Below, one piece after another: positions 46,201 to 61,200 of a stretch of 64,000 bases of DNA. Position numbers and translations under genes: made by a program. The first letter of the stretch is position 1. Each line of letters begins with the position of its first letter. Location of the stretch: positions 43,670,543 to 43,734,542 of the forward strand of contig CM037785.1 in NCBI GenBank assembly GCA_021229015.1, in the 5' to 3' direction. The DNA is from Solen grandis. Taxonomy: Eukaryota > Mollusca > Bivalvia > Adapedonta > Solenidae. The notes beneath the pieces are model-generated. The model saw only the letters and a program-made list of their open reading frames with translations, ran no database searches and was not told the origin of the DNA.

Positions 46201-49200
46201 GTCAAAATTGCAGTGTCTGTCCTGCCTTTTAGGATATAAAATCCTGCCAGGTTTATTTCTTCATTGATGGTTTTACAGAGCCATCCAAATCTTGCCTGTC
46301 AGGAATTATCCCTTGTCATTGTCTCTTATATGCATGCAGTCCAAGTCCCCATTGGTGCAATACATTGACATGTGCCTAAATTTGTTTTCTGTGGCCTTGC
46401 TAGTGACATTTATGGTCCCTGGTGCTGGTGAGATATTAATGTAAGACATGGAACTGTTGGTTGCTGCAGTTGCACTGTCACCTGTATTGATTTATCCATG
46501 TGAGGAGAGCGAGGATAGCTGTCCCTCATGAAATAACTAGAGATTGTACAATCTTGTTAAACCTCAAGCAATAAAGAGAAAAGGTGACATTAAAATTACT
46601 GCGAGACTAGCATAAAATTCAAATATCATAGAACAAACTGTAAGGTTTTTATTGATCGTGGTGTAAAGCTTCAGGAGATGAGTTTTATTCTAGTTGTATG
46701 AGATGTAAAAATGTGTACATCTCTTATTTAATGAGTAATGGAAAATGTAGCTGGACATTTCTGATGTGGCCGTTAACACACTTTACCTGTTACTCATACA
46801 TAAGCATATTAATCATCATGAAATGTACGTATTTGTGGAGTTAAAAAAAGATTCTTTAAACTAAGGTTGAGATGGTAATAAATGCGGACACTTACTAAAG
46901 GAAAGTATATGTTAACCCTTTCCCTCATATAGACTCATTTTGACGCACTCAATAGGTACCACATAAAGCCTGATCTGCAGAAAACCACAGTTAAACCTTA
47001 CCAATATTAATTAAAAAATCCTCATTTCCAGATCACTGAGGAGCAGCGAACAGCATAAAACCTGATCAGCCTGCGAGTTACTGGCAGGCTGATCTGGTTT
47101 TATGTTGTTTGCATAGGTCTTTTCATGGTGTCCTCTATGAGGGAAAGGGTTAACAAGGAAATTTTGTCCTTTTAAAAAATAGGAATTATGCATTATTTCA
47201 TACCTATTTTTCAAGATAAAAATCACAATACATGTATACAGCCATGTCTGTGTGAATGACCTTAAGACAGGTTTGTGAAAAAATGACTCCTAACCTGTGA
47301 ATGGCCACTTAAGATGGGTTTGACAGGTTTGTGAAGAAATTACCCCTGACCTGTGACCCTTTGGTTGGTTCCTTAAGACAGTTTTGTGTAGAAATTAACC
47401 CTTACCTTGATCCCTGTGGATAGTCACTTAAAACAGATTTCTATAGAAATGACCCTGACCCGTGACCTTCTGTGTACCAGGAACTTGCCATCGAAGGACC
47501 CAGAGGAAGTGGAGAGGCACAAGCGGGAGTATGAGGCCATGGTGGAGGCAGCCAAGAGGAAAGGTAGGCCAGTGTCCCAGTCCTGTCAGTGGCAGGTCCT
47601 TCTTTGTTGTGGTTAGTCATTTTGGCCTTCTTTATTTGAATACAAAGCTCAAATCATTGTTCAAGAAATCATAAACTAGAACTAAAAATTAGAAACCTTT
47701 CAACATATTTTCATTCCTGTTTTTTTTCACAGCCTCTTTATATGTATAAAGTTATTAGAATTAACTCTTTTAAATAATTTCATCATGTGTTTCAATATGG
47801 TGGAATGAGTTTGTTGCTCACTGGAGAAAGTATAGCCTACAGCATTGACTTGTGGTTCTTAGCCATTGTAATAATAAGTAGTTATATATATCTCTACCAG
47901 TAATCTGTGTCAATGGTAAATGAATATCTGTGTCAACAGTAATATTTGTGTCAGTGATCCTAGTATATGTGTGTCATACAGTTCCTGTGTATCCTTCTGT
48001 CTGATTGTGTTGACAGAGCTGAAGGAGCTGAAGCGGAAGAAGAAGCAGATGCAGCAGCAGTTGAGGCAGGAGGAGCAGCTGATGGCTGCGTCCCGCACCT
48101 GGACCCGCGAGATCCTTCCAAACTGGGACACCATGTACGTATCTCGTACTGCTCAGATACACCTGTACTGGAGTATACCTATAGGAAGCTAATTTAGACT
48201 GAAAGAAAATTCTCATTCTGTGTTATTCTCATGAAATAAGTACTGATTAGAAGTGACTAGTATAAACATGCTTTGTAGAGTTCAGGCTGATCTGGTTATA
48301 CCTCAGCTCCACAGAAGTCAGGCTATACAGGAATCATGCTTGTCACATCCCATCAATACCTGTCACGTCAAGTCCTGTCCTATCATGTCCTGTCCCACCC
48401 TAACATTGTATGAAGACATGGGATGTGGGATATGTGGGTTTTTATCACCTTTGGTGATAGTTTTAGGTTTATACTGGTCTTATAATTAACTTCCAAAATG
48501 GCCCTCTTATAATATAGGGCCCCAACCCATCAGGGATGTTGTATTTAGGTAAATTCCCAGTGCCGTAAAGTTTATGGTTGTTTCAATTTAAATGTAAAAA
48601 ATTCCCAATGGCTCTCCCGAAAAGTATTTGTTTCAATTTGGCAAAACAAAAAAAAAAACCCATAAAAAATCCGCAAATAGTAGTTGTAAACTGGTCCATA
48701 CACACTTTACTTTCATTCTCTAGATGTGCTGTATTTCTTAATTATTTTCAAAAGAAAGTTCCTTATTTGAAGTGTAAAGGACAGCAAAAAAAACAACAAC
48801 AAACAAACAAACGAAAAAAACACTGCCCAACATAACTCTGTTATCTTGCAGACTGACATTTTCCTAAGTATTTCTATTATTTCAATGAAAGTTTAAGACT
48901 TGACTTACAGACTGCTCAGAATATGAAATCTGTTCTATTTGCTTTAGATACATTCAGGCATGTAATGTTCCTGACTCAAAAGCTCTTTTCTCTTTCTACC
49001 TGAAGAGTTTTCCCTATACAGACTTGTGTAATATATCATGCTACACTGATTGTGTTGGAAGGGAAATATCATATTTTTATATCAAATTACAGTGATGATC
49101 AAAGGCTATGATTAATGAGCTTATTGTTTTTCAGAAAAGTAGAACTTTTTATGTGTAGCTCCAGTTTGTAACATACATATGATATTAAGTCAGGTTTTGT

Positions 49201-52200
49201 TTGCAACATGAAATTCATATTGTTGCAAAATGATAAATATTAGATAGAAGTATTTGATCATTGGTCCATGACTCAATTGCAGATGGCATATGTTATATAA
49301 AATGCAACAGAAAAGATTTTTTTAATCAGAATTTACATCTGATATAAATAATGAGGAAATGAAATAGGAATTAATCAGTGCATGCCTGCCTAAAAATAGA
49401 TTAGATGTTACATGAAGTAATGTATTGGTATTGTGATGCATGTTTCAGGCACCAGTCCAAGAAAGCACGAGAGCTGTGGTGGCACGGGATTCCGACCAAT
49501 GTGCGCGGCAAAGTGTGGAAACTGGCCCTTGGCAATGATCTCAACGTCACCCCGGGTCAGTTGTCTCCCTTTCCTTCTGCCTTGTTTCTCTTACAGCATA
49601 ATTTGACAGTAATTGTAAGTCTCCAGTATGTCATTAAGGACTAAATATCTCATTAGGTTGGTGAATGTCTCCAAAATAATGAGGTATCCATGGAGTTGCT
49701 ATTAAGTTTGTCTTAGGAAGAGAAAAGTCAAGGATAAGTCCTGCTGTTGTAGCCTCCATTGGTATGCAGTGCTTGAGTTTGCTACCTATTTTTGCAAATC
49801 TGCACATTTCTTTAATGAAGATTTTCCGATGGCTCAAAAGAAATTTGATTATGTCTTGATAAAAATTGTTGGGAAGTGGGGTGGGGGAGAAAATAAAGAG
49901 ATATATACATATATGCATACAAAACTCTCTTTGTTTTCAACATGCAGTTCTAGGCAAGATTTTATAATATTCAGATACATTGTAGTACCAGTAATTAAGC
50001 CTAAGTTAACATTCATTTGAATTCATGATACATTATGATAATAGATCAAAGTGATTAAAGCATTTTTTGCCCTGCCTTACAAATATAGAAACCATATGCA
50101 GTGTCATATCATGTCAAGTCCGATCCCATTTATATATATGAGCATCTACATATTGTTGAGATATGGCAATGTAGCATTTTGATTCGTAATATCAAGTGAT
50201 AGCTTTCGTTTTCTTGTGTCCTATGAAAGACTAAAGTGAAAGCACCTTTGTTTTGATATGAGTTCATACAATGAGACAGACATAGAAGATAATTTGATTT
50301 TTTTTTCTTCTTCTATTTCATTACAGGGGAAGTCCAGAGCATTATTATATTATAGAATTGATTTTTAGTGTCATTTCAAATAATTATATACTGTTACTTT
50401 TTATAGTATTGATGGAGAAATTTTAAAAAATATCAAAATTCATATAAAAGGTAAAAAATTGAATATGACATTGGAGACAAAATACTGGAATATTGAATGC
50501 ACTTCATCATTTTGTGTGAGATAAATTCTCACGTCACTTGAACTTTAGGCATACTAGGAAAAATCACCTCAAATTCAGTGACCTTTGACTGATTGGTTCC
50601 CGTACTTCTGATAGCTGGTTCCCACACATGATTGACTGGTGCATTTTGTTTCCATTTGCTGGTTCCTTCACTTTGAACTGTTTCTAGAACTTTTGATCTG
50701 ACTTGTTCCCATTTGTGTTTAAGTGGCTCCCCTTCTTTTAATTAACTGGTTCTCTGCTTGTGATTGAATCATTCCAATATGTGTGATTGACTAGTGTCCT
50801 TATAATTTGGTATCCTTACTTGTGGTTGACTGATTCCCATATTAATTGATGACTGGTTTCCGCACTAGTGGTTGACTGGTTCCCATACTTGTTATTCCAG
50901 AGCTGTATGAGATCTGTGTGAGCAGGGCAGCAGACAGGATCAAACAGATGGATGAAACCTCCGATGTCACGGGGCCCACCGAAAGTAAGTAACCTCTGGC
51001 AAATATCATAAAACAATTAACAGCCATTACAAACCTGCATTTAAGCTTTCATGCAGTGGACCTTTACTGTTAAAGGCTCCACCTTTCTCCAAGTTCTCAA
51101 AAATAAAAAAAAACTGTGCTTAAATATGAATTTCATGCAAAAACTTAAGTATGGCCATTAGATTAATAAGATTTGAGCGTGAGCCTGAGATCATACTTCA
51201 GTAAATTCAAGAACTTTAGGCCAGATCAGCAGACTGCCACAAACACATGTGTTCTTTTGTGTAAATTTGATCAACTGTTGATAAAATAATGTCCCAGATT
51301 GGCTATTTGATAAGGCAAGGATTTGATTTAAATTTATTTTTTGTAATATGTAATTTGGCATTGTTGTGATATTGCAGCCTCGTCAGAGCCTCCGTCCAGT
51401 AAAGAGTCGAGCGTGGAGCTGATACAGCTAGACGTGTCCCGCACATTCCCGCAGCTCTGTATATTCCAAAAGGTGAGTCTGCTTCACACAAGGGAGCCTT
51501 ATTTATAGCTTGACAGCAGAATTTTCTTTTTTTCATCTTCATAAAATATTTATAACCCTGCTTTGTATCATAAGGTTATATAGAAATAATATGCATTGTC
51601 CTGTCACGTCCTGCTGTTGTCCCCGTCACATTTTACAAAATGTTCAACATGTTGATGAGTTAAGCGGTGTGGCTGGGGTATTCATCATTTTTAGCGATAC
51701 CTCTAGTTGATTGTATTAACTAAGATATGGTATACAATTGAATAGTCACAATAATAAAAATTTATTCCAAAGTAATGTTTCCATTATCCTTGTTAGATTT
51801 AGTGATTTAGAATTGAAAAAAGAAACTGTTCTGGATAATGCTCTGAGATTTAAATTTTGAATTTTCAAGATACATTATTGTTTCTTAAGAAGTTAATGGA
51901 ATATATTTGTACTTGTGGAGATTTAAAAAAAAATGAATCTCTGACAGTAGGTTTTATATATCACCAGTACATGGCAGAAACAAATGGTTACTGTATAGAA
52001 ACACTGGAGGATATATTCTAGTGGTACAGTTCATAACTGCAGATCCAAAAGTTACAAGATGGATCTTCTCCAGAAAACTTTCCTTGGTGCAATATACTAA
52101 TATAATTCACTTCAGGAACCATTGGGAGTGATCAGTATGAAAAAATGTTCAAAATAAGTTTGGATTATGGGGAATGTGTGTAAATGTTAAATGTGTGTTA

Positions 52201-55200
52201 TATTCCAGGGTGGTCCATACCACGACCTGCTACATAGTCTCCTGGGTGCATATGCCTGCTACAGGCCAGATGTGGGATATGTAAGTGTACAGTGGATACT
52301 GGTGGGAGGCACTTGTTATATCCCTGCTTCAAAAAGTGAATTGGGAAGATTATGCATTGTCCCTTGTTTAAAAAAAAAAAAAGATCAGTGTCTTAACCCA
52401 TTACCTAATGAATATTCATGTGCACATTAATGACTTGATGAATATTAATTTACTGAACTTTATGAAGCAGTGGATTTTTTTATTTGATGAGCAGACTGTG
52501 TAGAATCTGAGCTATGCTATTGTATGTGCAAATATCTCTTGAAAGGAGCCGTCTGATCTGGGTCTGCTGTTGGCTAAGATACCACCCACAATGTGTCTGT
52601 ATGAGGTAAAATGTTAAGAAGAAGTTCAGAAGAACTCTCACATATTATTGGCAGAATGTCCACCATTGAAAGACACAAAACTCTCTCTCTCTCTCTGTTA
52701 AATTCTTCAAGAGTTTTTACCCATTCTTTCTTTGGAAATTGGTACTTTTGAATATTTTTATTTCTTGTATAGTCATGATTGGGTAGTAATCATCTACAAT
52801 TATATCAATTGTTTTTCCAAAATATCTGGTATATTATTTCTTTTAGTTGTATTAAGTCTTTAATATTTATCCTTATCAATCTTGACTGGAAATTGTATGT
52901 TGAAACAGTGTATGAAAATATAGCATGCAACATTTATATTCCAAGAAAATTTGAAAGATTGAAACAATCAGAGTGATATGAAAATCTTGAAAGAAAACAG
53001 ACTTTTTAACTGACGAGTACATGCAAAGATTACCAAGTATGTTGAAAACAACCTGATCACATTCAGAAATGCTAATGAGGCAACAAACAGGCTGCACGAT
53101 TTTCTCTCCCAATTACATTTAGCTGTGGGGGACTGTGACAGCATTACATTGACATTAGACATGCATGTTTACATCAGGCAACCATGCAGAGTTCCAGTTT
53201 CGCGTGTTTTTTGGGTATTGTCTTTTACTATAACAAAGCAAAGCATGAAAGAATTCCTCATGCAAATTTTGTGATTTAAAATATAACAAAGGGAAAATAT
53301 TTTAATTGTGAGAAATGCCTCAAACTATCATTGATTTCTTAGAAAAACATCTCAGTCTTATAGGCTTTAATGTGTTTTAGCTCACCAGAGCACAAGGTGC
53401 TAAATTGAGCTCTTAAGATCACCCTGTATCTGTCATTGTCTGTCATCAACAATTTGCTTTGAAACCACTCAGTAGATATTGATGATACTTTGCATGAATC
53501 ATTCTTGGGTGAACCTCCACAAAAATTGCTAAAATAAACTTGATCCATGCGGAACACTGGTTGCCATTGCGTCAACACCATTTAATTTTAAAAACTTAAA
53601 AGATTTTCACCTATGAAACCAATGGTCAGAATTTAATTAACTTTTGCACAAATGGTCACCTCATAGTCATCTACTTTAATTGCTCAAATGAAGTTGATCC
53701 CTTTAAAAGTAAAACCCCCACGAGGTTGGCAAATTTCTTAAATATAAACATTTCAAAAGTCATCTTCTCTGAAACCATTGATCAGAAGTTAATTTCTTTT
53801 TTCACAAATGGTCACCTCATGATGGTCTACCATATTTGCTTTGATAAAGTTGATCCCTTTAAAACTGGATTGGCCAGTTTCCTTATATACTCTATATAAA
53901 AATTAAAAAATCATCATCTTTGAAACCAATGGTCAGAATTTAATTTCATTCAGCACAAATGGACACCTAATTTTTCTCTACAATATTAGCTAAAATGAAG
54001 TTGATCCCTTGAAAAATGAGGCCCCACAATGGTGGTTTTATTTTCCAAAGGGAAATAATCAATATTCTATTTTAATACTCTATAAATATAGGGTATTGAT
54101 TAAATCCCTTTCTTAAATTTGTATAGTTGTCATATAAATAAATATCTTGGAATTATTTCAAAGTATTTGATATAATTTAAATATGGTATAAATTTCTTTG
54201 AATACTTATAGATAATAGTGAAACCACCAGTGATTCTTTAGATTTTTATTTTTTTAAACCATGTCAAAAGATCTGTGCAAAGAATAAGTACATAATTAAA
54301 AGATACAAACATATGTGTAAATAATCAACATTTTCTTAATTAGCACTTAAACAAAAAATATTTTGTTTTAAATAATCATCAGTAAAGAATAAAACATCTA
54401 AGCAACAACTTCGCCAAAATGACTTGTCAAAGTTCAAACAATGTAAATACTCTATTATTATTAAAGAGTTGTATAGACTTCTCTGTCTAGTTTTGGATGT
54501 GCCGTATTATGTTTTGAAGTACATTGTGTAATAATTGAAGTCTTGCTGATGGTTGGTTAGTTTTTCTTTAGTCTGTATAGAAACTTTGAAATTGTATTTT
54601 AATCAAGGTTCAACTGAATTGTTTAATTAAGCTGATGGTACTCTTGTGAGCATTCTAGGGGCATGATGGTCCTCTTGTTTCTGTTTTGGCCTTTCTCTTA
54701 AATAGAATTTTCTTTTTCGTCTTCGTCAGAATGTTGTTCAGCCATTTTGCATCAGCGACTTTTTGCCCCTTGAACTTACAATACTGTATGCATAATAAAT
54801 TAACAGAGAGCCTTTCCAATAATGTTGTATGCATTTCTGTTCACTCCTGTGACAAGGTTTTGTTTCTTGAATATACTGGTGTCACGGGCCATAATGTACT
54901 AGTACATTTAGGCAGAGATTGTCTTCTTGCTTAAATGTTTCAAAAGTGGAGAAATTTAATATCCAATATTTATTTGAAAGTTGATCTGAATGCATCTTTA
55001 AGTTGAAAAGTAATCCCTCACAATTAGTAACTGAATTACTGGTCTTATCACATCTTGCAATTCAATTATAGTTTATATAGAATTGCTTCAGTGTCTAAAT
55101 CTGTTTATGTAGGATGCTAAGTATTTAAATTTAGTTTGAGAAATGTATCAATTGTAATCAGAATGTTTGGATAATATGCCACTTGTGAATTATGTGATAC

Positions 55201-58200
55201 TGTCGATTATTTTCTCACATAATGTTTCACTTGATGTTAGTATAAGTGGACTTTGCCCATTATGTATTGAATGATACTGCAGTTTGTCAGCATTTTCTCA
55301 TACAAATGTCTGACCTCATATTTGACAGGAAACACTCTCAACCTAAATCCTTGTTTTAAAGATTTTTAATAAGAATTTCTTGTACATCCTGGTGTTTCTT
55401 CCTGATTCTTTTTTTTATTGTTGATTATCTAGGTTTATTATGACTGTTTGTAAAGACATAATTTATTTGAAGAAGTTAACCATACAATATGATGGTATTA
55501 GACGTGGTCATGAATATTTTCCTGTTTATGTTTAAAGTTATCAATTATGGAGAAGGAAACACTATTAAGTTCTGTTTGAATTGATACCTTTAAAAACAAG
55601 GAAACCTTTAAGTGAAAAAGTATGACATTAGTATTATACTTGTTCACACTAGATTATTGTTTTAAGCAGGAAATACATGTACTTAGTTTATTATTTCATA
55701 GATATATACCATAAGCAAAAACAAGCTGAAGGTTGCAGGCTTGATCACTGGTCATGACATATCAAAGTCTTTAAAACTGATTGGCACTCAGTACAAATAT
55801 AGTTCAAGGATTGGTTGGCCTGGCATAACCAATGCAGTAGCTCAGTGGTAGAGTGTCCTCTTTGCGTTCAGGAGGTCTGGGGTTCGAATCCCAGGTGGGG
55901 AACTTCCTGTGGTGACGGCATCAAACCAAAGACATAAAATTGGTACCAGATGCACACTTGCCTTGCACTCAGCAAAATGGGGTTGCCATGGGAACTCTGA
56001 GTCTGCCCAGGAACTTTTCTCTTGTGAATTAGTTCTATACAGCTGGCATGTAAAAGAACCAAGAGGTCTATTTGCAAAATGTGCCAGGGTTTCAAACCCA
56101 GATTCCCTTGTATCTAACTACTGTCTCTTCCGATGCCATCTCTTCAGAAAAAACTGGACCCACACATAGGAAATCCTTGAAAATTTGGCCATAATAATCA
56201 GAAAATGATTGCTAGCCATTACAATAAAAGAAAAGAAGAAGAACATATCCTGCCATATGTCTAAGATGTTTTAATGCAGTGTGGTAGCAGTGTATTTGTC
56301 TCAAGTAGTCAAGTCTTCAACTGACTGAAATACTGTTGGTTGCATGTAAATTTAAACAAACACAATCAAATTTAAGCTGTGATGTAGGGTCTGAAAGAAA
56401 TTCAAGATATTAAAAAAAATGTAATTTATTTGTCTGATTATTTTAAATCTGCAATAACCGTTTAAATTGAAAATTGAGACATTCTCATGAAGTAGATCAT
56501 TCTTCTCTGTTAACCCTTTCCCTCATAGAGGATACCATGAAAAGACCTATGCTAACAGCATAAAACCAGATCAGCCTGCGAGTAACTTGCAGGCTGATCA
56601 GGTTTTATGCTGTTCGCTGCTCCTCAGTGGTCTGGTAATGAGGATTTTACAATTAAATTTGGTAAGGTTTGAGTTTGGCTTTCTGCAGATCAGGCTTTAT
56701 GTGGTACCTATTGAGTGCGTCAAAATGAGTCTATATGAGGGAAAGGGTTAAGTAGAATTTCTATCAAAAAAATTACAGTGATAAAATCTGTCAGGGTATG
56801 ACACTTTTTTCAGTAAATTGTAGAATTTAGCAATTCTGTAATTTTTGGGACAGCCCTTGTTGTCTGTCCCAGTAAATTGTTGAATCTAACCATTCTATGA
56901 TTTACTTTAACTGCCCTTGTAACAACATGGCATGTATGTGTTGTATTACAGGTGCAGGGGATGTCATTCATTGCGGCGGTGCTGCTGCTGAACATGGATG
57001 TGGCCGATGCCTTTATCTGCTTTGCCAACTTGCTCAACCGTCCCTGTCAGGTGGCCTTTTTCCGTGTCGACGAGGAACTGGTATATCACTTTCAAATTAA
57101 TAAGATACTCATAGCTCATGTTTATATCATAGAGGCCACACATTTCCATGCTTTTGTTGAGATGGAGAAATATTTACATATTTAGAAAAGTTTCTGGAAA
57201 CATGCATGGTTTGCAAAAAATCTTGAAAAACACTTCTATTTTTATCTGTTTTTACTGAAGAGCCTTTAAAAACCCTTAAAAACTGACAAAATAAAAAAAG
57301 CCAATATGACCAGAAGTACCATATACTATATAGGATCCTTATTTCACTAACTGTGTTGTATTTTGCTGTATTTTGTTTTGTTTTTAATAATCTGCAAATT
57401 TATCCAATGGTCAGGAAAAAAAATATGCCTTATTGTCATATATGTTTAAGGTTTAAGCCAAGATGTGTGAGTTTAAGAATCTGTGAAATACTGCTTTACA
57501 AAAAAAAAATAGCACATAAAATCAAAAGCTTAACGGTAAATTTGTCCATCTGATAAGTAATCATCATGGTGTTGCTGTGCCAATTTCAGATGAAGTGCTA
57601 CTTTCAAACATATCAGGAGTTCTTCAAGGAGAACCTGCCGGCCCTACTGCATCATTTCCAGAAACAGAACCTAACCCCTGACCTCTACTTGTATGACTGG
57701 TGAGTTATCTCCCTTACTGACTCTTCAGTGGTCAAAGTCATTTGAAGTTGTTTTTGGACCTAAGTCAGAGAACCAGAAAAAAGAACTGATACCTTATTTA
57801 ACATGAAAATTATTGCACGAAACACACGTTACATAAACAAATTGCATTACTAGTAAATAAATATTTACTAGAAAATATTTCAGATGAACTTTTTTTTCTT
57901 TTTTTAACAAAACAAAAGTAGATAAATATTGTATCATTTTATGTAAATACTGAACATTACAAAATGGCTATTTAGTAACATATTTTCATGTAAATCTACA
58001 AATCTAGTTGCAAAAGATGGTTTGATTACAGCATTCTTCTTTCCCATTTTCCTTTTGATTTAATAATTGTATGAATTACAACTGAACTTAAATAATTCCA
58101 CAGGATCTTTACATTGTTTGCACGGTCACTTCCGCTGGACGTTGCATGCCGGGTGTGGGACATTTACTGCCGGGACGGGGAGGAGTTCCTATTCAGGACG

Positions 58201-61200
58201 GCCCTAGGTAAACTTCCATCACATCTTGTTTGTACCTCATGACTGTCCTGATAGCTGAGTGATTAGAGTGTCTGTCCTGGAATTGGGAGGTTGTTAGTTC
58301 AATCATCCGACCTTGATATACCAAAGTCCTAAAAAATGGTGTTGGTATAGCTCCCTTGCTTGGTGCTCAGCATATAAAGGTAGTTCCAGGACTGGTTGGC
58401 CCAGTGTCAAGATAATGTGACAGGGTATGGTATCATGCCACTTGTCTACAGCCTGATACTGCAGTGTGGCAGCATTATATCTGTCTCAAGTAGACATCAT
58501 TTCCAAATATCTGTCAGTTGGATGTTAATCCAACTAAACAAGAAAACAAACAGTGGCATCATGTAGAGATGTAATAATTTTTAGTCCCCTACCGGTGTTC
58601 ACACCGGAGGGGACTATAGGTTTGCCCTCCGTCTGTCCGTCCGCCTGTCCGTCCGTCTGTCCGCTCAAATCTGGATCCCGCGATAACTTAATAACTAAGC
58701 AAGCTAACTTGATGAAACTTGGTATATGACTAGATGGCAATGTGTAGATTATGCACGTCATTTTATTTTTGTTCTTCGACTAAAATTGTGGTTGCTATGG
58801 TAACGGAAATAGTGAAAATATGGCAAAAATGGGATCCCGCGATAACTAAGCAAGCTAACTTGATGAAACTTGGTATATGACTAGATGGCAATGTGTAGAT
58901 TATGCACATCATTTTATTTTTGTTCTTCAACTAAAATTGTGGTTGCTATGGTAACGGAAATAGTGAAAATATGGCAAAAATGGGATCCCGCGATAACTAA
59001 GCAAGCTAACTTGATGAAACTTGCTATATGACTAGATGGCAATGTGTAGATTATGCACATCATTTTATTTTTGTTCTTCAACTAAAATTGTGGTTGCTAT
59101 GGTAACGGAAATAGTGAAAATATGGCAAAAAATGGGATTGATTACCATATTGAGTCAAGGTGGAGCTGGTAGGGGACTTTATGTGTTGCATACAACACCA
59201 GTTACTTGTTATCCTCATTATACTCCCACAAACAAAGTGTAGAGATTTTTTATGTTATAGCAAATGGTCATCTGTCTGTTAACAAAATGATATATCATAA
59301 GTTAGATCAAAATGAAATGTAGATTTGTGTCATGACAGCAAGGTCAGCCATTACAGAGATATTAGCCTTTGAACTTAGCCAAAGTCACCATACATGTATT
59401 TACATAGTGTGTATATGGGGTCGTGAATGCAGGTCTTCCACAGTTTCAAAGGGATTTCATTGATTCTTTCACACATGTTGCTGTTAATGACTTGAAATAC
59501 CTACAATGGGTGCCTTACTACTTAATTTAGCATTATGCTATGATATATTAGATAGGGCCTTTTTTCCACTGCTTTGGGAAGATGACCCATATATCCTCCA
59601 AATTGGAAAATATTGCATCAATATGGTAGAAATTGGCAACTACAGTAAATTCAGGGAATGAATGCAAAGTGTATATTGATTTGTTTATCAAAATCAATGT
59701 ACATACTATTCATAAACTGTGTTAAAAAATCTTTAAAAATTCTTTCAACATTTTCGAAGAATATGAGAGCTATTGTAGTCGCCCTTGCGTCGGCGTTGGC
59801 GTTGCAGCTTTTGGTTAAAGTTTTCCATGCAAGTTACTATCAACCTTATATCTCAGTAACCATTTATGGTATTGACTTGAAAGTTTATAAATATGTTCAG
59901 GGGGCATCAGAAAACCAAGGTAGATAACTCTTGACTGAATTTGATATGAATTATGGCCCCTTTTTAACTTAAAATTTTGGTTAAAGTTTTGCATGCAATA
60001 GAAAATTTGGTTAAAGTTTTGCGTGCAAGCTACTATTTAGTTTATATCTCAATAACCATTCATGGTATTGACTTGAAAGTTTATGAATATGTTTAGGGGC
60101 ATCAGACAACCAAGTTAGATAACTTTTGATGGAATATATTACAAATTATGGCCCCTTTTTAACTTAGAAATTTTGGTTAAAGTTTTGCATGCAAGGTATT
60201 TTCATGCTAATATCTCAGTATCCAGGCATGGGATTGATTTGAAACATCTTTAATATGTTTAGGGGTATCATACTTTCATGGTAGATAACTCTTGATAGAA
60301 TATGTTACAAATTATGGCCCCTTTTTAACTTAGAAATTTTGTTTAAAGTTTTGCATGCAAGGTATTTTCATGCTAATATCTCAGTATCCAGGCATGGGAT
60401 TGATTTATGTTTAATGTATCATACTATAAAGGAAGATAACACTTGATCGAATATAAATTAAAAATTATGACCCCTTTTAACTTAGAATTTTGGTTAAATT
60501 TTTGCAATCAAGCTACTATCCAGCTTATATCTCAGAAATTGCCTAAGGAATTGACTAGAAAGTTAAGGAGTGTCTTCAGGGGCATCAGAAAACTAAGGAG
60601 GATAACTTTGAGACTGAATTTATGCAAATTATGGCCCTTTTCTAACTTGGATTTTTGGTTAAAATTTTGCATGCACAGTGTTATTATGCTTATGTCTCAG
60701 TAACTAGGCATGGGATTGATTTTAGACATCATAAAAATATTAAGAGGTATCAGACTATCAAGGTATATCATTTTTAGCTCACCTGAGCACAAAGTGCTCA
60801 AGGTGAGCTTTTGTGATCGCCCTTCGTCCGTCGTCGTGCGTCGTCCATCGTCCGTCGTCAACAATTTGCTTTAAACGACATCTCCTCTGAAACCGCTGGA
60901 CAGAATTTAATGAAACTTGGCAGGAATGTTCCTTGGGTGAGGCTCTACAAAAGTTGCTAAAATAAACTTGATTCATGAAGAACTCTGGTTGCCATGGCAA
61001 CAAAAAGAAAAATAATTTGAAAACTTTCAAAATCATCTTCTTCAAAACTACTGGCCAGATTTTAAAATAAATTGGTACAGATGTTCCTTGGGTCAACCTC
61101 TACCATAGTTGCTAAAATTATTCCGATCCGTAAAAAAACATGGCCGCCAGGGGCGGGGCTTATTTGCCTTATATGTATATAGAGAAACCTTTAAACAACA

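Noticed and set aside
55836..55905. tRNA gene suggested by good A-box and B-box
   Set aside because: No closing acceptor stem, and a long SINE body follows; it is the head of a SINE.
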